From positions 56,544,001 through 56,608,000 of the forward strand of contig CM114272.1 of the NCBI GenBank assembly GCA_050084515.1: a DNA stretch of 64,000 nucleotides. The letters are read 5' to 3'. Under the pieces are notes generated by a model that was given only the letters and a program-made list of their open reading frames with translations, searched no databases and had not been told where the DNA came from. Made by a program: the position numbers and the translations under genes. Source of the stretch: Blasia pusilla (Eukaryota > Marchantiophyta > Marchantiopsida > Blasiales). How positions within the stretch are numbered: the first letter of the stretch is position 1; each line of letters opens with the position of its first letter. This document shows positions 37,797-49,657 of the stretch, one piece after another.

Positions 37797-37869
37797 ACTT
37801 CACTTTTATTCAGCATGTTCAACAATCAAAAAAAGTAATCCATGCTTGATTGTTGAATAAAAGTGAAGT
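37797..37869. repeat. 16-bp perfect inverted repeat with nested second pairing
   Basis: ACTTCACTTTTATTCA (37797-37812) is the exact reverse complement of 37854-37869. Inside it GTTCAACAATCAA (37818) can alternatively pair with TTGATTGTTGAA (37847), and a third copy, TGATTGTTGAACA, follows at about 37879. Confidence 0.85.
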
Positions 37870-39601
37870 TCTATTCCTGATTGTTGAACATTACAATTCA
37901 TGTTCTGCGTTGCTTAGATCTCGTTCGTGTGTGGTGTCCAGTACACATATATTCATTACATTCAGCATGATATCATAGATAGTAACTTTGTGGCTCAACT
38001 AGTATAATGTAGATCTCAAGGATTAGGCTACCCATGAGAGATTATTTTTTTGAGTTGTTCGGATTGCAAACTTGCATTCTCATAAAGCATTTATACATTT
38101 TTTTTTTTGTAATGTGGTACTTCATTTTATCATATTGAACTTTTTTTTTAATCGTGGCATGGAACTTTGCACATTTTTCAATGTAAATATCGCTTGCTTA
38201 AATACATTTCCCTACACTTATTGTTTTCGTTTGAGAGAGAAATCTTATACAATTATGATGCTAAGCATTGCAAGGTGGATGGTCTCTTTGACCCTAAGTT
38301 TATGTCATTTCCATCCAATGATTTTAACAAGGCATGAAACCTTTGGAGTCACAATTTCTTGCTCAAATCTGGTTAGGACAGCATTCGCGCGACCAAACTT
38401 GTCAAAGTCTCCAAACCAAAAAAGCACTTCACAACATTGATTGAATAATAGAACACACCAAGCATAGTGTTCACATGTGCCTAGATCAAGAATATTTAAC
38501 AGGGCTTAGCCCTAAATAGTGGATTGGAAATATTGATTGTATACTAATGCACACTATGCACAGTGCTCCACAAGCCGGAAATTATTCAACGGTAATAGTA
38601 GAGGGTTGGATACTTGTTTGTAAGTGGGTTCCTTCTCTCCGTGGCTGATTTATGACCCCTTGGAATTCAATTTTTGAGTTCTTCTTTTGGATCTTTTCAT
38701 TATTCTCCCATCCCACTTTTATTCACACTATTTTTCTTTTATTTCTGTTTTGTTTTTGGGAACCTTCCATCTACTTACATACAAGCTATATTTACCTCTA
38801 TTTTGTTTGTAGGAACCTTTAAAAATTAATTTAATCTATGCCACAAACGGAGGGCACCTTCTTGAATTTTCCAGATCATCCAATGCTTGATACGTGTAGT
38901 CCAAGGAACATGGGGGAAAATGTACATGAAATTTCCCTAACACGGGGAAAACCTCATTAGTTTTCAGTAGCATTATTACATTACTAGTGTGAGGGACGTG
39001 CTAAGCAAGGATGTAATATGACTCTAAAAATTAATAGGGCCACTAAAAAATATTAAAGTTTTGCTCATGTGAATGTGAGGGAAGTTCCTTGAAATGTTTT
39101 TTAATCCATCTTAAAAAAATATTGCTCATTGCCTAGCTGACATGTCAATCATTGGAGATTATAGACAAATTAAAAGAAATATGTCCTTATTAAAATGTAG
39201 ATAGTAAATACATCAAAGTGCACACCAACTTATGGAGGATCACTCACATTCTTAAAATTTGTTGTCTTTTCCATAAGCATGTGTGTACAACAATAATATG
39301 ATCACCAATATGATCATAAAAGTTCCTATTCGTTAATTTGGAAGGACATTAAATTTAAAAGAGGACGGGGTTAGAGCAATCCCTGTCCTTTTACGTTCCT
39401 TTTTAAGCATCTCTTTTCTTCACACCTATTCACTTAAGAGCCCTAATTTGAAGGGAATTTCCACCAGTGCAACGTAGTAGTTAAACTCAATATGAATCGC
39501 CCGTTTGTTCATCTGCAAAGACTAAAATATTGCGTATCCAACCCAACACAATCGATCGCATCACATTCTTAAAATTCTATATCCTTGCGATTTTGTATAC
39601 A

Positions 39602-40217
39602 CTAGTATATTTTCCGTGCGATGCATGCGTGACACAATTTCCTCAATAGAAGGGTCTTAAGAAATAGGTGTAAATAATTTTTTAAAGTTATACTTAAAAT
39701 TTGAAATTATGTTTAATTTCAAAATTTAAGTATACTTTCCAATTTTTAAAATCTTAAAATAGTAAGAAAATTTCACCTTTAAATAATATCCGTCTCCCCT
39801 AAATAATTTCATTCCCTCGTAAAATTTTGAACAGTAACCATTCTCCCCCTTTCACTCTTCTCACCAAAATAACATTCACTAATTAAATTCTTAGTTTCCA
39901 CTTAAATACATTTTCCTTTCCCAAAATACCACATCTGAATTAATAAATTTATTAAAAATAAGAATCACATTATTCATTTCAAAATTTAAATATAATTTCT
40001 GTTTTCTAAAATCTTAGAAGAGGAACAACATTTCACTCTTCTAAGTAATTAATTTGAATGATATCCCAATCCCGTGACTAATGTTACCTTCCATAAAATT
40101 TAAACAAAATATACTCCTCCATTGAAATTTATTAGGCACAAATTCTAAAAATTTGGTTATTGATCATAATTATTCCACTTTATTAATATTTATAATCACC
40201 CATTATAATATTAAAGA
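39602..40217 (-). mobile_element. Family C Helitron-like element (about 616 bp), - orientation
   Basis: CTAG at 39602-39605 preceded by A. A subterminal imperfect hairpin (CCGTGCGATGCATGCG) lies close by. The - strand 5' end reads TCTTTAATATTATAATGGG from 40217, resembling the family A start. The base after it is A rather than T, so that end is worn or misplaced. The interior matches the reverse complement of 28638-29216. Confidence 0.6.
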
Positions 40218-40382
40218 AATTATTAATTAATTAATTAAAGGATTTTTCTATTCCAATCAATTCCCTATCCGTTTTCTATATCCCTATCTATTTCTATCCA
40301 TCTTATATGGCTCAAACAACAAAATTCATACATGTTGCCTAATATTTCCTCTTATCATACTATCGCATATTATGCATATTGG

Positions 40383-41060
40383 TAAGATGCCCGTGCCATG
40401 CCACGGAAAGGTGAAGGGTTTTATTTTTGGTAAGTTGCTAATAATTGTGGACATACACATTGTGCTCGAGTGGGATCCTTTCACTTTCAAGTATTATATT
40501 TCATCCAAGAATTTCTTTAAACACTAAATTTCCCGTGCATGGCAGTCTGTGCCATGCACGGGAGTGAAGGGACTAATCAAAATGGATACAAAATATTTTT
40601 CTTGCTGTTTGTAGAGGAGGAAATACTGTTTTGATGTATGGTTGCCACATGTCAAGCAAAGAGAATGAGGTGTTTGCAAATTAAAAAGGCACTCTCCAAT
40701 AATAATATACTGGTGTAAAGCCAATGCTATTCACGGGAGTGAAGGACCCTCTAATCCTTACTAGCTATGTTCCTCATAACTTTAAAATATTTTCTTGCTA
40801 TCCATAGTGCGGGAAATGTTTTCTAGCCGTCCAAATACCATTTGTCAAGCACACATGTGTTTACAAATAAAAAAGACACTGTCCAATAATAATATACTAG
40901 TGTAGAGCTTTTGCTATGCAAGGGAGTGAAGGACCCTCTAACCCTTACTAACCATGTTACTCGTAACGTTAAAACATTTTCTTGTTACATTAGTGTGGGA
41001 AATATTTTCTTGATGTCCAAATACAATGTGTCAAAGCACCCTCCACTAATAACATAATAA
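40383..41060 (-). mobile_element. Second array of Helitron copies, mostly - orientation
   Basis: At least three related units follow each other: about 40532-40709, 40710-40895 and 40896-41060, each with GGGAGTGAAGG(A/G), ATTTTCTTG, TGTCAAGCA and a right end like CCAATAATAATATACT. A truncated 3' end lies at 40383-40400 (GATGCCCGTGCCATGCCACG). Units are more diverged than in the 26.7 kb array. Confidence 0.65.
40532..40562. repeat. Perfect 13-bp palindrome at a Helitron 3' end
   Basis: CCCGTGCATGGCA (40532-40544) pairs exactly with TGCCATGCACGGG (40550-40562) around GTCTG. The left flank (AAACACTAAATTTCCCGTGC) looks like a + orientation family A 3' end and the right flank like a - orientation one, so it may be a 3'-to-3' fusion. 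Confidence 0.75.
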
Positions 41061-41080
41061 ACTAATAACTTAATAATAAC

Positions 41081-41260
41081 TCTTTATATTACTATGGGAG
41101 AGTGTTTTTCTTATTTAAAACATGTCTATGACAAGTGACAACAACAAAACAAAATGTTTCACATGCTAATGGTAGAAAAAATAATAATTTAATTCATTAC
41201 TTAAATGACTTCCATGAATTTCCTACATTCCCTATCTATAATATTATGGGAGATGGTCGT
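41081..41260 (+). mobile_element. Two nested Helitron 5' ends
   Basis: TCTTTATATTACTATGGGAG starts at 41081 and TCTATAATATTATGGGAGAT starts at 41235 (A before it). The second contains GACACGTGGCAC at about 41279, as in family A. I could not place their 3' ends. Confidence 0.5.
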
Positions 41261-41918
41261 CTCGCTGCGCAAACACCTATGGTGCTGACACGTGGCACTT
41301 TACATTAAGGCTTTTCATGGTTTAGGGTCACATGTGCGGATCCCATTTCTGAACAGTTTAGGGTTACACATGCATGCATAGCGGTAGCGTATGTATGCAT
41401 AGCGATATTCTCTCAGAATTTTTTAAACGTTTTCAGAATGGTTCCTTGCGACAGTTAGGATCTAGTCGACCAGGGATATCCGTTGAATCTGAGACTCACT
41501 TCTGTTGGATCTAGGGTTTATGAACTTGGCCAACAACGTATTTATTGATTGCCCAAGTGGTAGTAACTCCAATGCGCGCTGTTCATCCCGTTACTTTGAG
41601 GTCAGCTCTTGCATGCGTTCATTTACACAAGGGTGCCATATGTTTCATTGTTGCTCTGCTATTCCATTCATGTGCAAAAAATGGTGTACACAAGTTGTTG
41701 CTCTGCTATCTCTTTAAGACATTTTTTAACAATCAAACAATTTGAGCTTTACTGATTCTCAAAGCTTTATTGTATATGAAAGCTTGAGTGTAATAGGTAC
41801 TCGAAAAAATTCTTGACTCTACTGTCTTTAAGAGAGATCAAAGCTTTCAGAGCTCTACTCTATCGCAAGTGTATCTGGATCTTAGAATTCCACTACTCAA
41901 GCAAAGCAACAAAATTGC
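41261..41918. other. Flank of the copia insertion, no clear gene
   Basis: Less AT-rich DNA. CATGCATAGCG recurs at about 41373 and 41394. A 70-residue open frame at 41505-41717 is Cys-rich but unrecognised. This DNA continues beyond the copia element at 47972. Confidence 0.4.
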
Positions 41919-42338
41919 TGTGAGAAAACAGAAAGTGACGAAATCACTAAAATCTTTACAAAACTTAGAGATACAAAGTGGCCTAGTCCGTCCGTGCGCT
42001 TACAGAAGAGCTTTGATGGAACCTGAACATGGAGATAACTCGACATACGAGAATGCGCTTTCGCTGCGGCTCCCGACTATTTGACTACTCGGGAAAACTA
42101 GGGTTTTTACCTATTTTTCTTCGTTTCTATTAATAGAAAAATTTTCATCATGGTTCCCCGCACCCTGATGCAATATAGGGTAAGATAAACCTAGTAACGC
42201 TACTCCTAAAACCACCTACGTCAGATTACTATGACTCCTTCGACGTCTAAGTCGGAACCATCAATCTAGGTTTCTTCTCATACCAGAGGGCCGATCAGAT
42301 TAATGGTGCTTAGAGAAGTGGATGTTGAGAATCCAACA
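41919..42338 (-). repeat. Copia outer 3' LTR (420 bp)
   Basis: Complete LTR, left boundary next to ATTGC (41914-41918). Directly inside it (42339 onward) there is no polypurine tract, unlike the middle copy. Confidence 0.85.
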
Positions 42339-43158
42339 GTCTTGGAACACGAATCCCCACTTTGAGCATCAAACATCATCTGAGAGGCACATGATGGAAC
42401 GGAAGTTTGGCGTTGGAACTTGAAACCCAAACCTGATCCAAGGGAGTGGACTTTGTACGCCACACTTGGATTCCAACCCAAGATTCACTTCGTTCGAGTC
42501 TTGATTAGGGACTGATTGGATGTCCATTAGACAGATGGAGCTGCCAGGTACTAAACATCGTTTGAGGTTCTTGAATCGACGAGAAAGTCTATCCCAAGTC
42601 TTTCGAGACTTGCGTGTGTTGTAAACCCCCAAAATAGGAAGGTTGAACTTGAAAAGAGATCGAGATGAGAACTTGAAAAATTAGCCCGCTGATTAGTCCA
42701 AGACCCAACTTACCAGAGTGTGTGTTTGGATGCAAATCAACGTTTAGAGCGTGACCTACTAAACGCACGCTTCTGCACCAATAAAGATTAAAGTTCAAGG
42801 AGAGTAGGCGCACGACAGGCTGAGCAGAGACAGATGCGAGATGCGTCTTTGATATTATGTCCACTTTGCAGCGCAGCGTCCACCGGGACGGGTGAGTCAG
42901 TGGTTGGGGCCGCGATGGCGATGGAGAGACATCCGTGGACTGAATGGGATATGTTAGGAGAGCACAGAGAGATGGGAGTTCATTTTGCTGATGCAAGACA
43001 TAGTGGAGTGCCTAGAGACTTGGTATCTCAGTCAGGAGCGCATGTTGCTGCTCGAGAGGTTGCTAGTTAGCAGCCACCACCCTCCTCTTCTCCAAAGGCC
43101 ACGAGAGAGACTTGGGAGAGAGTGATTGGTCCTAGGTTGACAAGAGCGAAGAGGAGAA
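42339..43158. other. Foreign 820-bp segment between two copia LTRs
   Basis: Not LTR-like and not recognisable as copia coding sequence. It holds open frames of 78-135 codons on both strands with no domain I can name. It begins exactly at the end of a full LTR and stops at the break point of the truncated one. Likely transduced flanking DNA or a template-switch product. Confidence 0.6.
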
Positions 43159-43461
43159 AACTCGACATACGAGAATGCGCTACCGCTGCGGCTCCCGACT
43201 ATTTGACTACTCGGGAAAACTAGGGTTTTTATCTATTTTTCTTCGTTTCTATTAATAGAAAATTTTTGCATTAGGGTGCCCCACATCTTCATGCAATATA
43301 GGGTAAGATAAACCTAGTAACGCTACTCCTAAAACCACCTATGTCATATTACTATGACTCCTTCGACATCTAAGTCGGAACCATCAATCTAGGCTTCTCC
43401 TCATACAAGGAGGCCGATCAGATTAATGGTGCTTAGAGAAGTGGATGTTGAGAATCCAACA
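43159..43461 (-). repeat. Truncated copia LTR (middle copy)
   Basis: Starts at its correct outer end (CCAACA at 43456-43461 on the + strand, next to the polypurine tract) but breaks off after ~303 bp, lacking the part that would hold the LTR's 3' end. It is closer to the outer 3' LTR than to the 5' LTR. Confidence 0.85.
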
Positions 43462-43480
43462 CCCCCCCTCAATATCCACT
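43462..43480 (-). promoter_or_regulatory. Polypurine tract of the copia element
   Basis: GATATTGAGGGGGGG on the - strand, directly before the TGTTGG of the middle LTR: the plus-strand primer position in LTR retrotransposons. Confidence 0.85.
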
Positions 43481-43585
43481 CTCATGTGGACTACTGTCTT
43501 GGACCTATGCCAAGACCCTTCAGATGTCGGTGAAGCTAATCTCCGCTCAAAGCTTTTGTGAAGATGTCTGCACGGTTATCCTCTG

Positions 43586-46500
43586 TTAGACTAATTTCAA
43601 AACCCCTCTCTCGATCAATTCACGAACAAAGTGATACTGGATCTCTATGTGCTTTGTACGAGCATGAAACACAGGATTATGTGCTATGGCAATGCAACTC
43701 TGATTGTTACACCACATTACAGTAGCATTTTCTTGTGCTTCTCCTATGTCCTCAAATATCCATCTCAACCATACTACTTCACAAGAAGAATAACAAGCCG
43801 CCTTGTACTCTGCCTCGGTAGAAGAAAGAGCCATTGTAGGTTGCTTCTTGCTAACCCATGACACCACACTTGATCCTACCAAGAAGCAATAACCCGAAAC
43901 TGATCTTCGAGAATCTGAATCTCCTGCCCAATCCGAGTCACAAAAACCTGTCATTTCCGTCCTTGCTCCATAGGTGATGCCGTACTCGATAGTGCCTTTG
44001 ATGTACTTCAACACACGCATCCCTGCCTTCCAATGGTTCCCACGAGGCTTAGTTGAGAACCTACTCAACACTCCCACAGCGAAGCTAATGTCTGGTCTAG
44101 TGTTACAAAAAAATATCAAACTGCCTACAAGCTTTCTGTACAACTTTTCATCTACCAATGATGAAACATCCTCCATCGAGAGTTTAAACTCTACCTCCAT
44201 TGGCGAGACCACTGCCTTACACTCGGTCATCCCGAATGACTTCAAGATTTCTCTAGCATACTTCTGCTGAGAGAGAAAAACAGAATCTGATTGTTGCCAA
44301 AATTCAAGCCCTATAAAGTAGTGCAGAAGACCTAAATCTGACATTTCAAACTCAGATTTCAACACTCCCTTCATTTCCTCTATTTTCTTACTGTGGTCTT
44401 CTGTGATGATAAGATCATCCACATACAGGACTATCAACATATACATCCCATCTTCGCAAAATACATACAAATTTGCTTCTGACGGACTCTGGATGAGACC
44501 CATCTCTCGAAAGAATGTATCTATTCGTTGATACCATACCCTTGGGGCTTGCTTCAACCCATACAATGCTCAATGAAGCAAACAAACTTTCTCTTCTGAT
44601 CCGGGTGTCTCAAAACCTGGTGGTTGAGAAACATATACCTCCTCCTTGAGACTCTCGTTCAGAAAGGCAGAATTCACATCGTATTGGTATACAGGTCAAC
44701 GTCTTGTTCTTGCAACCGCTAGAACAATTCGAATGGTTGTCATCCTTGCAATAGGAGCAAAAGTCTCATAGTAGTCAAAACATTCGATTTGTGAGCATTC
44801 TTATGCAACCAACCTCGCTTTGAATTTATCCAATGTATTGTCCGACTTGTACTTGGTCTTGTACACCCACTTGGTGCGTATTATCTTCCTGTCCTTTGGC
44901 TTTTCAACCAAAGTCCAAGTTTCATTTCTCTGAATAGCGTCCATCTCCATCTGCATGGCCTCTCTCCATTGAGGATGAGCAAGGGCCTCATCCAAGCATG
45001 ATGGCTCTTCCACCTTCAAGACCTATGTCATCAAGGCCATGTTGACGAGATGTGCGGAAGCTCTATTCTGCTCCTCTAGTCTCTTGGTCTCCTTGGATGT
45101 GTAACAACTTCATCAATTGCTGGTGGATCCTTACCATCCAAGAGCTGCTTTATCCACTTAGGGTATGACGACCGTAGTGGAAGAGCAGGTTGCTCTTTGT
45201 AATCATCACCAAATTCTTCTTCTTGATGATCTGGTGTAAACATTGGTGGTGTGCTTTGGTGAGTTATCTCTTCGTTTGATGATAATGTGGACGAACTACT
45301 GATATCTGCCATTTGACGAGGCTATTCCTGGAACATCACATCACGACTCACAAGCATCTTCTTTTCCTCAGGACACTAAAGGCGATAAGCTTTAGACTCA
45401 TCACTGTATCCCATAAAGATGCACTTTCTGCTCTTGGACTCCAGCTTGGTCCTCGATGCTTCAGGAATATGTACAAAACACTCACTAAAAAAAGTCCTGA
45501 AATATTGGACTGATGGTACCTTACTTGAGTATGATTGATGAAGAGTCATGCCTTGCACTGACTTGGTAGCACTTCTATTTAGAATGTATACGGAAATATT
45601 AACAACTTCACCCTAAAACCCTTATGTCAAACCTTTTTCTTTCATCATACATCTTGCCATCTCCACCACTGTACGGTTTCAACGCTCAACAACTCCATTT
45701 TGTTGTGGTGTGTATGTGCCGTGGTTAATTGTCGCTTGATTCCATGCTCCCCCAAATATTTGTTGAATTCTGTTGATAAGAATTCTCCTCTTCAATCGGT
45801 GCAAAGCTTTTGTACCTTCTTTCCTGTCTCATTCTCAACCAGCTTGTGCCATACTTTAAATTTTCCAAAAGCACTTGCCTTATCACGAAGGAAATATACC
45901 TACATCTTCCTACTATAATCGTCGACAACTAAAAAGAAGTAGGAAGAACCATCTAATGCCACTGTTCTCATTTTACCACAGAGGTCAGCATGTATCAACT
46001 CTAGAGGAGCCTTTGCTCTATTGCTGGACTCTTGTGGAAATGGTTATCGGTGTTGCTTGCCCATCATACAAGCTTCACAAGTATCTGACAGTCCAGAAAT
46101 TGTTGGTAAATCAGCAACCATGCCAGATTTCTACATCTGACTTAGTAAGGGAAAGCTTATGTGACCAAATCTTTCATGCCACAACTTACTGCTACTAAGA
46201 TCTGTACCTACACTTTTCGTGAAAGCATACAACTCGTAGATATTTCCACGTCGTATACCTTCACCCACTACTTTCGCATTGGCATGCTCAATGACTGCTC
46301 CAGTTTTCTTGAAGCAAACTTCTAGGTCACGATCACATAATACTGCCACTGAAATCAAATTTCGCTTAAACTCGCACGCGTCAAGACATCGATTAACTTC
46401 TTTTCATCTCCTTTTGTGAGACTCAAGAAATTGTGCCTTTCCCTTCTACGGGGCACTTTGCATTATTCCCAACAAGAACAATGATGGGCTCTCAAGAGGT

Positions 46501-46735
46501 CAGAAGGAGCTATACCAATCCTTATGATTGGTCATATGCCTAGATACTCCACTATCGAGCACCCATGCATCTTCACTCTTTGACTTAGTGGAATATTCTG
46601 CCTGTGTGCAAAACTCTTCTATTGCTACCCAAGCATCTACTTCAAGTTCTCTTAGTTCTCTGCAATTTCGGACTCCTTCTTAGGTCTTAAACAACCGTTC
46701 TTCTCATTCTGACTCCTCTTTCTACAATCTTTGAT
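43586..46735 (-). pseudogene. Copia pol remnant (integrase, reverse transcriptase, RNase H)
   Basis: Read from the right: a GAG-pre-integrase segment KLWHERFGHISFP (~46170), an integrase-core C-part KCIFMGYSDESKAYRL (~45400), the RT entry segment EAMQMEMDAIQRNETWTLV (~44930), then a 326-codon frame (44566-43586). That frame holds YGLKQAPRVWYQ, the catalytic LYVDDLIIT and RNase H words GFCDSDWAGD, SSTEAEYKAACYS and HARTKHIEIQYHFVREL. The domain order IN-RT-RH is that of Ty1-copia. In-frame stops and frameshifts separate the blocks, for example a TGA just before ALYGLKQ. RT and RNase H are the best kept. Confidence 0.88.
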
Positions 46736-47527
46736 AAGATGACCTAGCTTACCACAATAAAAGCATTTGAAGGCTTTTCTTGGAAATTTCTTCTTGACAT
46801 TTAAAATTTAATCATGATTTCTACCTCTCTGTACAGTGGCAGTAAATGCTGCATCACTTCCCTCTCTTGCTTTGAAGCGCATTTCCTCTTCTACCAACAT
46901 TGCACTAAATTGTTCAAAAGTAAGCGGTGTGGGTCTTACTTGAGTATTCAATGCAGTGACCAAACTGTCATACCTTGGAGGCAAAATCCTTATGCACCGA
47001 CGTGCCAAATCTTCACTAGACTTTGAAATTCCTACGGACGCCATCTGATCTTGAAGATTCTTGATCCTTATAAAAAATTGCTCCACTGTTTCTCTTTCTG
47101 AAATTTTTTCGGACGTAAGCTGATTCTCCACATTCTGAATCTGAGTCTCATTCCTCGTTTTATACTGATTCTTCAAAATGTTCCACGCCTCAGCAGCAGT
47201 GATTGTATGTTGAATGAGAGTCATGACAGAATCAGTTAAATTCGTGACAATCGCATATAGAGCATCAGTGTTTCTGCGTCTCCATGCCAAAAATACAACA
47301 GGATCGATATCCCCAGATGAAGATGAACATGCAAAATTCAAACTAGCTTGTGGATTTGAATCGATCCATGTGGCCGTTTCCCAGATCTCAAATGATTCGA
47401 GGACAGTTTTCATTTTGAACTTCCACAACGTATAGTTAGACCCATCTAACTTCCCTTCACGCAGCGGAGGAGGGCGAGCACGAACTGACAAGAAGTAGCC
47501 ATCTCTCAAGATTTTGTGCAAACACAC
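46720..47527 (-). pseudogene. Copia gag with CCHC zinc knuckle
   Basis: Frame 47527-46808 contains LDGSNYTLWKFKMKTVLES, AWNILKNQYKTRNETQIQ, EQFFIRIKNLQDQMASVGI and a DUF4219/UBN2-like capsid layout. It stops after RGRNHD. The same frame then resumes with a CX2CX4HX4C knuckle (CFYCGKLGHLIKDC, ~46720-46761), so the stop at 46808 is a lesion inside gag. The product would bind and package element RNA. Confidence 0.85.
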
Positions 47528-47562
47528 TAGATGGCCACATACAAAATACTGGAAAACCTACT

Positions 47563-47574
47563 GCTCTGATACAA
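47563..47574 (-). promoter_or_regulatory. Copia primer binding site
   Basis: TTGTATCAGAGC on the - strand, immediately inside the 5' LTR, one base off TGGTATCAGAGC, the common plant copia site complementary to initiator Met-tRNA. Confidence 0.85.
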
Positions 47575-47966
47575 TGTGAGAAAACAGAAAGTGACGAAAT
47601 CATTGAAATCTTTACAAAACTTAGAGATACAAAGTGGCCTAGTCCGTCCGTGCGCTCACAGAAGAGCTTCGATGGAACCTGAACATGGAGATAACTCGAC
47701 ATACGAGAATGCGCTACCGCTGCGGCTCCCTTGACTACTCGGGAAAACTAGGGTTTTAACCTAATTTTCTTCGTTTCTATTAATAGAAAAAAATTGCATT
47801 ATCTTACCCTATATAAACCTAGTAACGCTACTCCTAAAACCACCTACGTCATATTACTATGACTCCTTCGACGTCTAAGTCGGAACCATCAATCTAGGCT
47901 TCTCCTCATACAAGGGGGCCGATTAGATTAATGGTGCTTAGAGAAGTGGATGTTGAGAATCCAAAA
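47575..47966 (-). repeat. Copia 5' LTR (392 bp)
   Basis: Shorter than the outer 3' LTR by two small deletions (after GCGGCTCCC, and around the AT-rich stretch near 47800). Its outer end reads CCAAAA instead of CCAACA. ATTGC follows at 47967-47971. Confidence 0.85.
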
Positions 47967-47971
47967 ATTGC

Positions 47972-49639
47972 TTCCGCTCCTCTTGCACTGATGGTACTCA
48001 AGATATGAGTAAACGTTGCTCCGGATTCAGCTCTAGCTCCTCAACTCTCCCCGCTATCCCAAGTCGCCTTTAGCTCCAAGACATGCTCCAAGGTCGGCTT
48101 CAACTCCCGCCTCCTGCAACATTCTCACCAATATCGCAAGAAGATTGCTTGCAGAGGACGCCATACCCCAATTGTTGCTCAGAGGCGATGCAAAAGTTGC
48201 CTAAAAAAAGTCTGAAGGGGAAAGGTGTGGTAGTGAATGTCAATATAGTCCTTTGACCTTGGTAGTTAGGAAGACACGAGCTTATAAAGAATGAGTAGAG
48301 CTGAGAGTATGTAAAGCTTACTTGAATATGTAAAGCTATTAGGTGTAATTTTTTTGCTGGAGATCTGTGTATATTACAATCTGCCTCTCTACAATATTCA
48401 ACTCAAGTGCTGTTCTGCATATACCCGAGCTTCTACTTTTCTACGATGTATAGAGAGAATGCAACCCTTATACGCATCCTCCCCGCCATGGGCCACAAAC
48501 CAAACTATGTCTCAAAGCCAAAACTTTGGCACTCTAAAGTGTAGCCCTGCATACATCGACTAGCAAAAAATAGCCTCAAATAAATGACCTGTGCAAAAGC
48601 AAGCGGGTTCTACCAGTAGGGACCCCGAGGTGATGTTCAGCGAAAGCCAGATCTGCCAAGAATCGATCGATCAGGGCGGCCAAAGCCAAATCAGGCCGGC
48701 CTCTCTGCTTCAAACATCAGAGGTTCGGTCAGAGCCATAGAGCATGAATGTGAGCAAGAAAGAGAATAGAAAATAGAGCAAGGAACAAACTTACAGAGTT
48801 GAAACGTGGCTAGCAGCAAGGCGAGAAAATTCAGGTGGAAATTGCACAAAATTACAAAGCGGAGGTTCTTGAGAGTCACGGAAGAGAGGAGAAGAGCCCA
48901 CGGGTATCAAAGCTCTCGAGTGGGTGCAAAAGAGCAGAAACACGCTCCTCAGCTAGGCACAAAATTTAGAGCAAAAGCTGAGAACCAGCGTATAGTCAAA
49001 AGTTACACAACCGAAAGCTTTAGGAGAGAGGAGAAGAGCCGCCGGGTATGCCGCTCTCGAGTGAGCAGCATAAGAGGAGACGCTGCGAAGACAAGAGCCA
49101 CCATAAAAATCACGAGCTCTCAGAAACCCACCATGAGCTCTTGAAAAATGGACACGAGTGTCTCTGGGTGCTTGAGCACCCCCCGCAACCACCCCCGTGT
49201 ATTCGAGCTTAGCTCTCCGCAACTACTCTCACGTCGCGACCCAAAGCGACACGTTCAGTCAGGATTACACTAGCAGCCCCTCCGTCGCAGCCGCTCCCTG
49301 CTCAAACCTAGCCGCAAGAATGCGAAATGAAAGAAATGGGGCAAGGATACGGGGGTAGGGGGGAGTGGGGAGGGGCCTGGGGAACAATGGACTCGGGCAA
49401 CGCCATTTTTGGGCCGTCCGATCTTCAATCTGACGTCCCAATAGCCAAGAACTTTGGCCATTAGATGTGATCTTAACTTCTAGGCCGTTAGATCCGGTGG
49501 CGGTGGCATATAGAGCGGTTAGGTTTGGGGAGGAGATTTCGGTTAGGCGCATGTTTGGGCTACCGAAGCTAGGTAGCCCAAACAAAGGAATTGTTTTAAT
49601 TTTAAAAAAAAAATTTATTCCCCTTTTTTCCTCTTTTTT
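47972..49639. other. GC-richer DNA with a short duplicated block, no clear gene
   Basis: GAGAGGAGAAGAGCC..CGGGTAT and CTCTCGAGTG occur at about 48885-48925 and again at 49024-49063, a degenerate ~140-bp duplication. The 112-codon frame at 48806-49144 spans both copies, is Arg/Lys/Ser-rich and has no domain. Confidence 0.4.
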
Positions 49640-49657
49640 TATATATATATATATATA
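49640..49657. repeat. (TA)9 tract
   Basis: Short TA microsatellite at the boundary between GC-richer and AT-rich DNA. Confidence 0.9.

Larger units (their letters stand above)
35287..39601. other. AT-rich intergenic DNA, no gene
   Basis: No coding frame with recognisable domains. It includes a (TA)n tract and a hairpin, listed separately. Confidence 0.4.
41919..47966 (-). mobile_element. Decayed Ty1-copia LTR retrotransposon, composite, with 5-bp target duplication
   Basis: Outer LTRs begin TGTTGG and end TCTCACA on the - strand. ATTGC flanks both sides (41914-41918 and 47967-47971). Order along the - strand: 5' LTR, primer site, gag, protease/integrase/RT/RNase H remnants, polypurine tract, truncated LTR, 820 bp of foreign DNA, full LTR. 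The LTR copies differ by substitutions and small deletions, so the insertion is not recent. Several stops and frameshifts mean it cannot move by itself. Confidence 0.88.
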
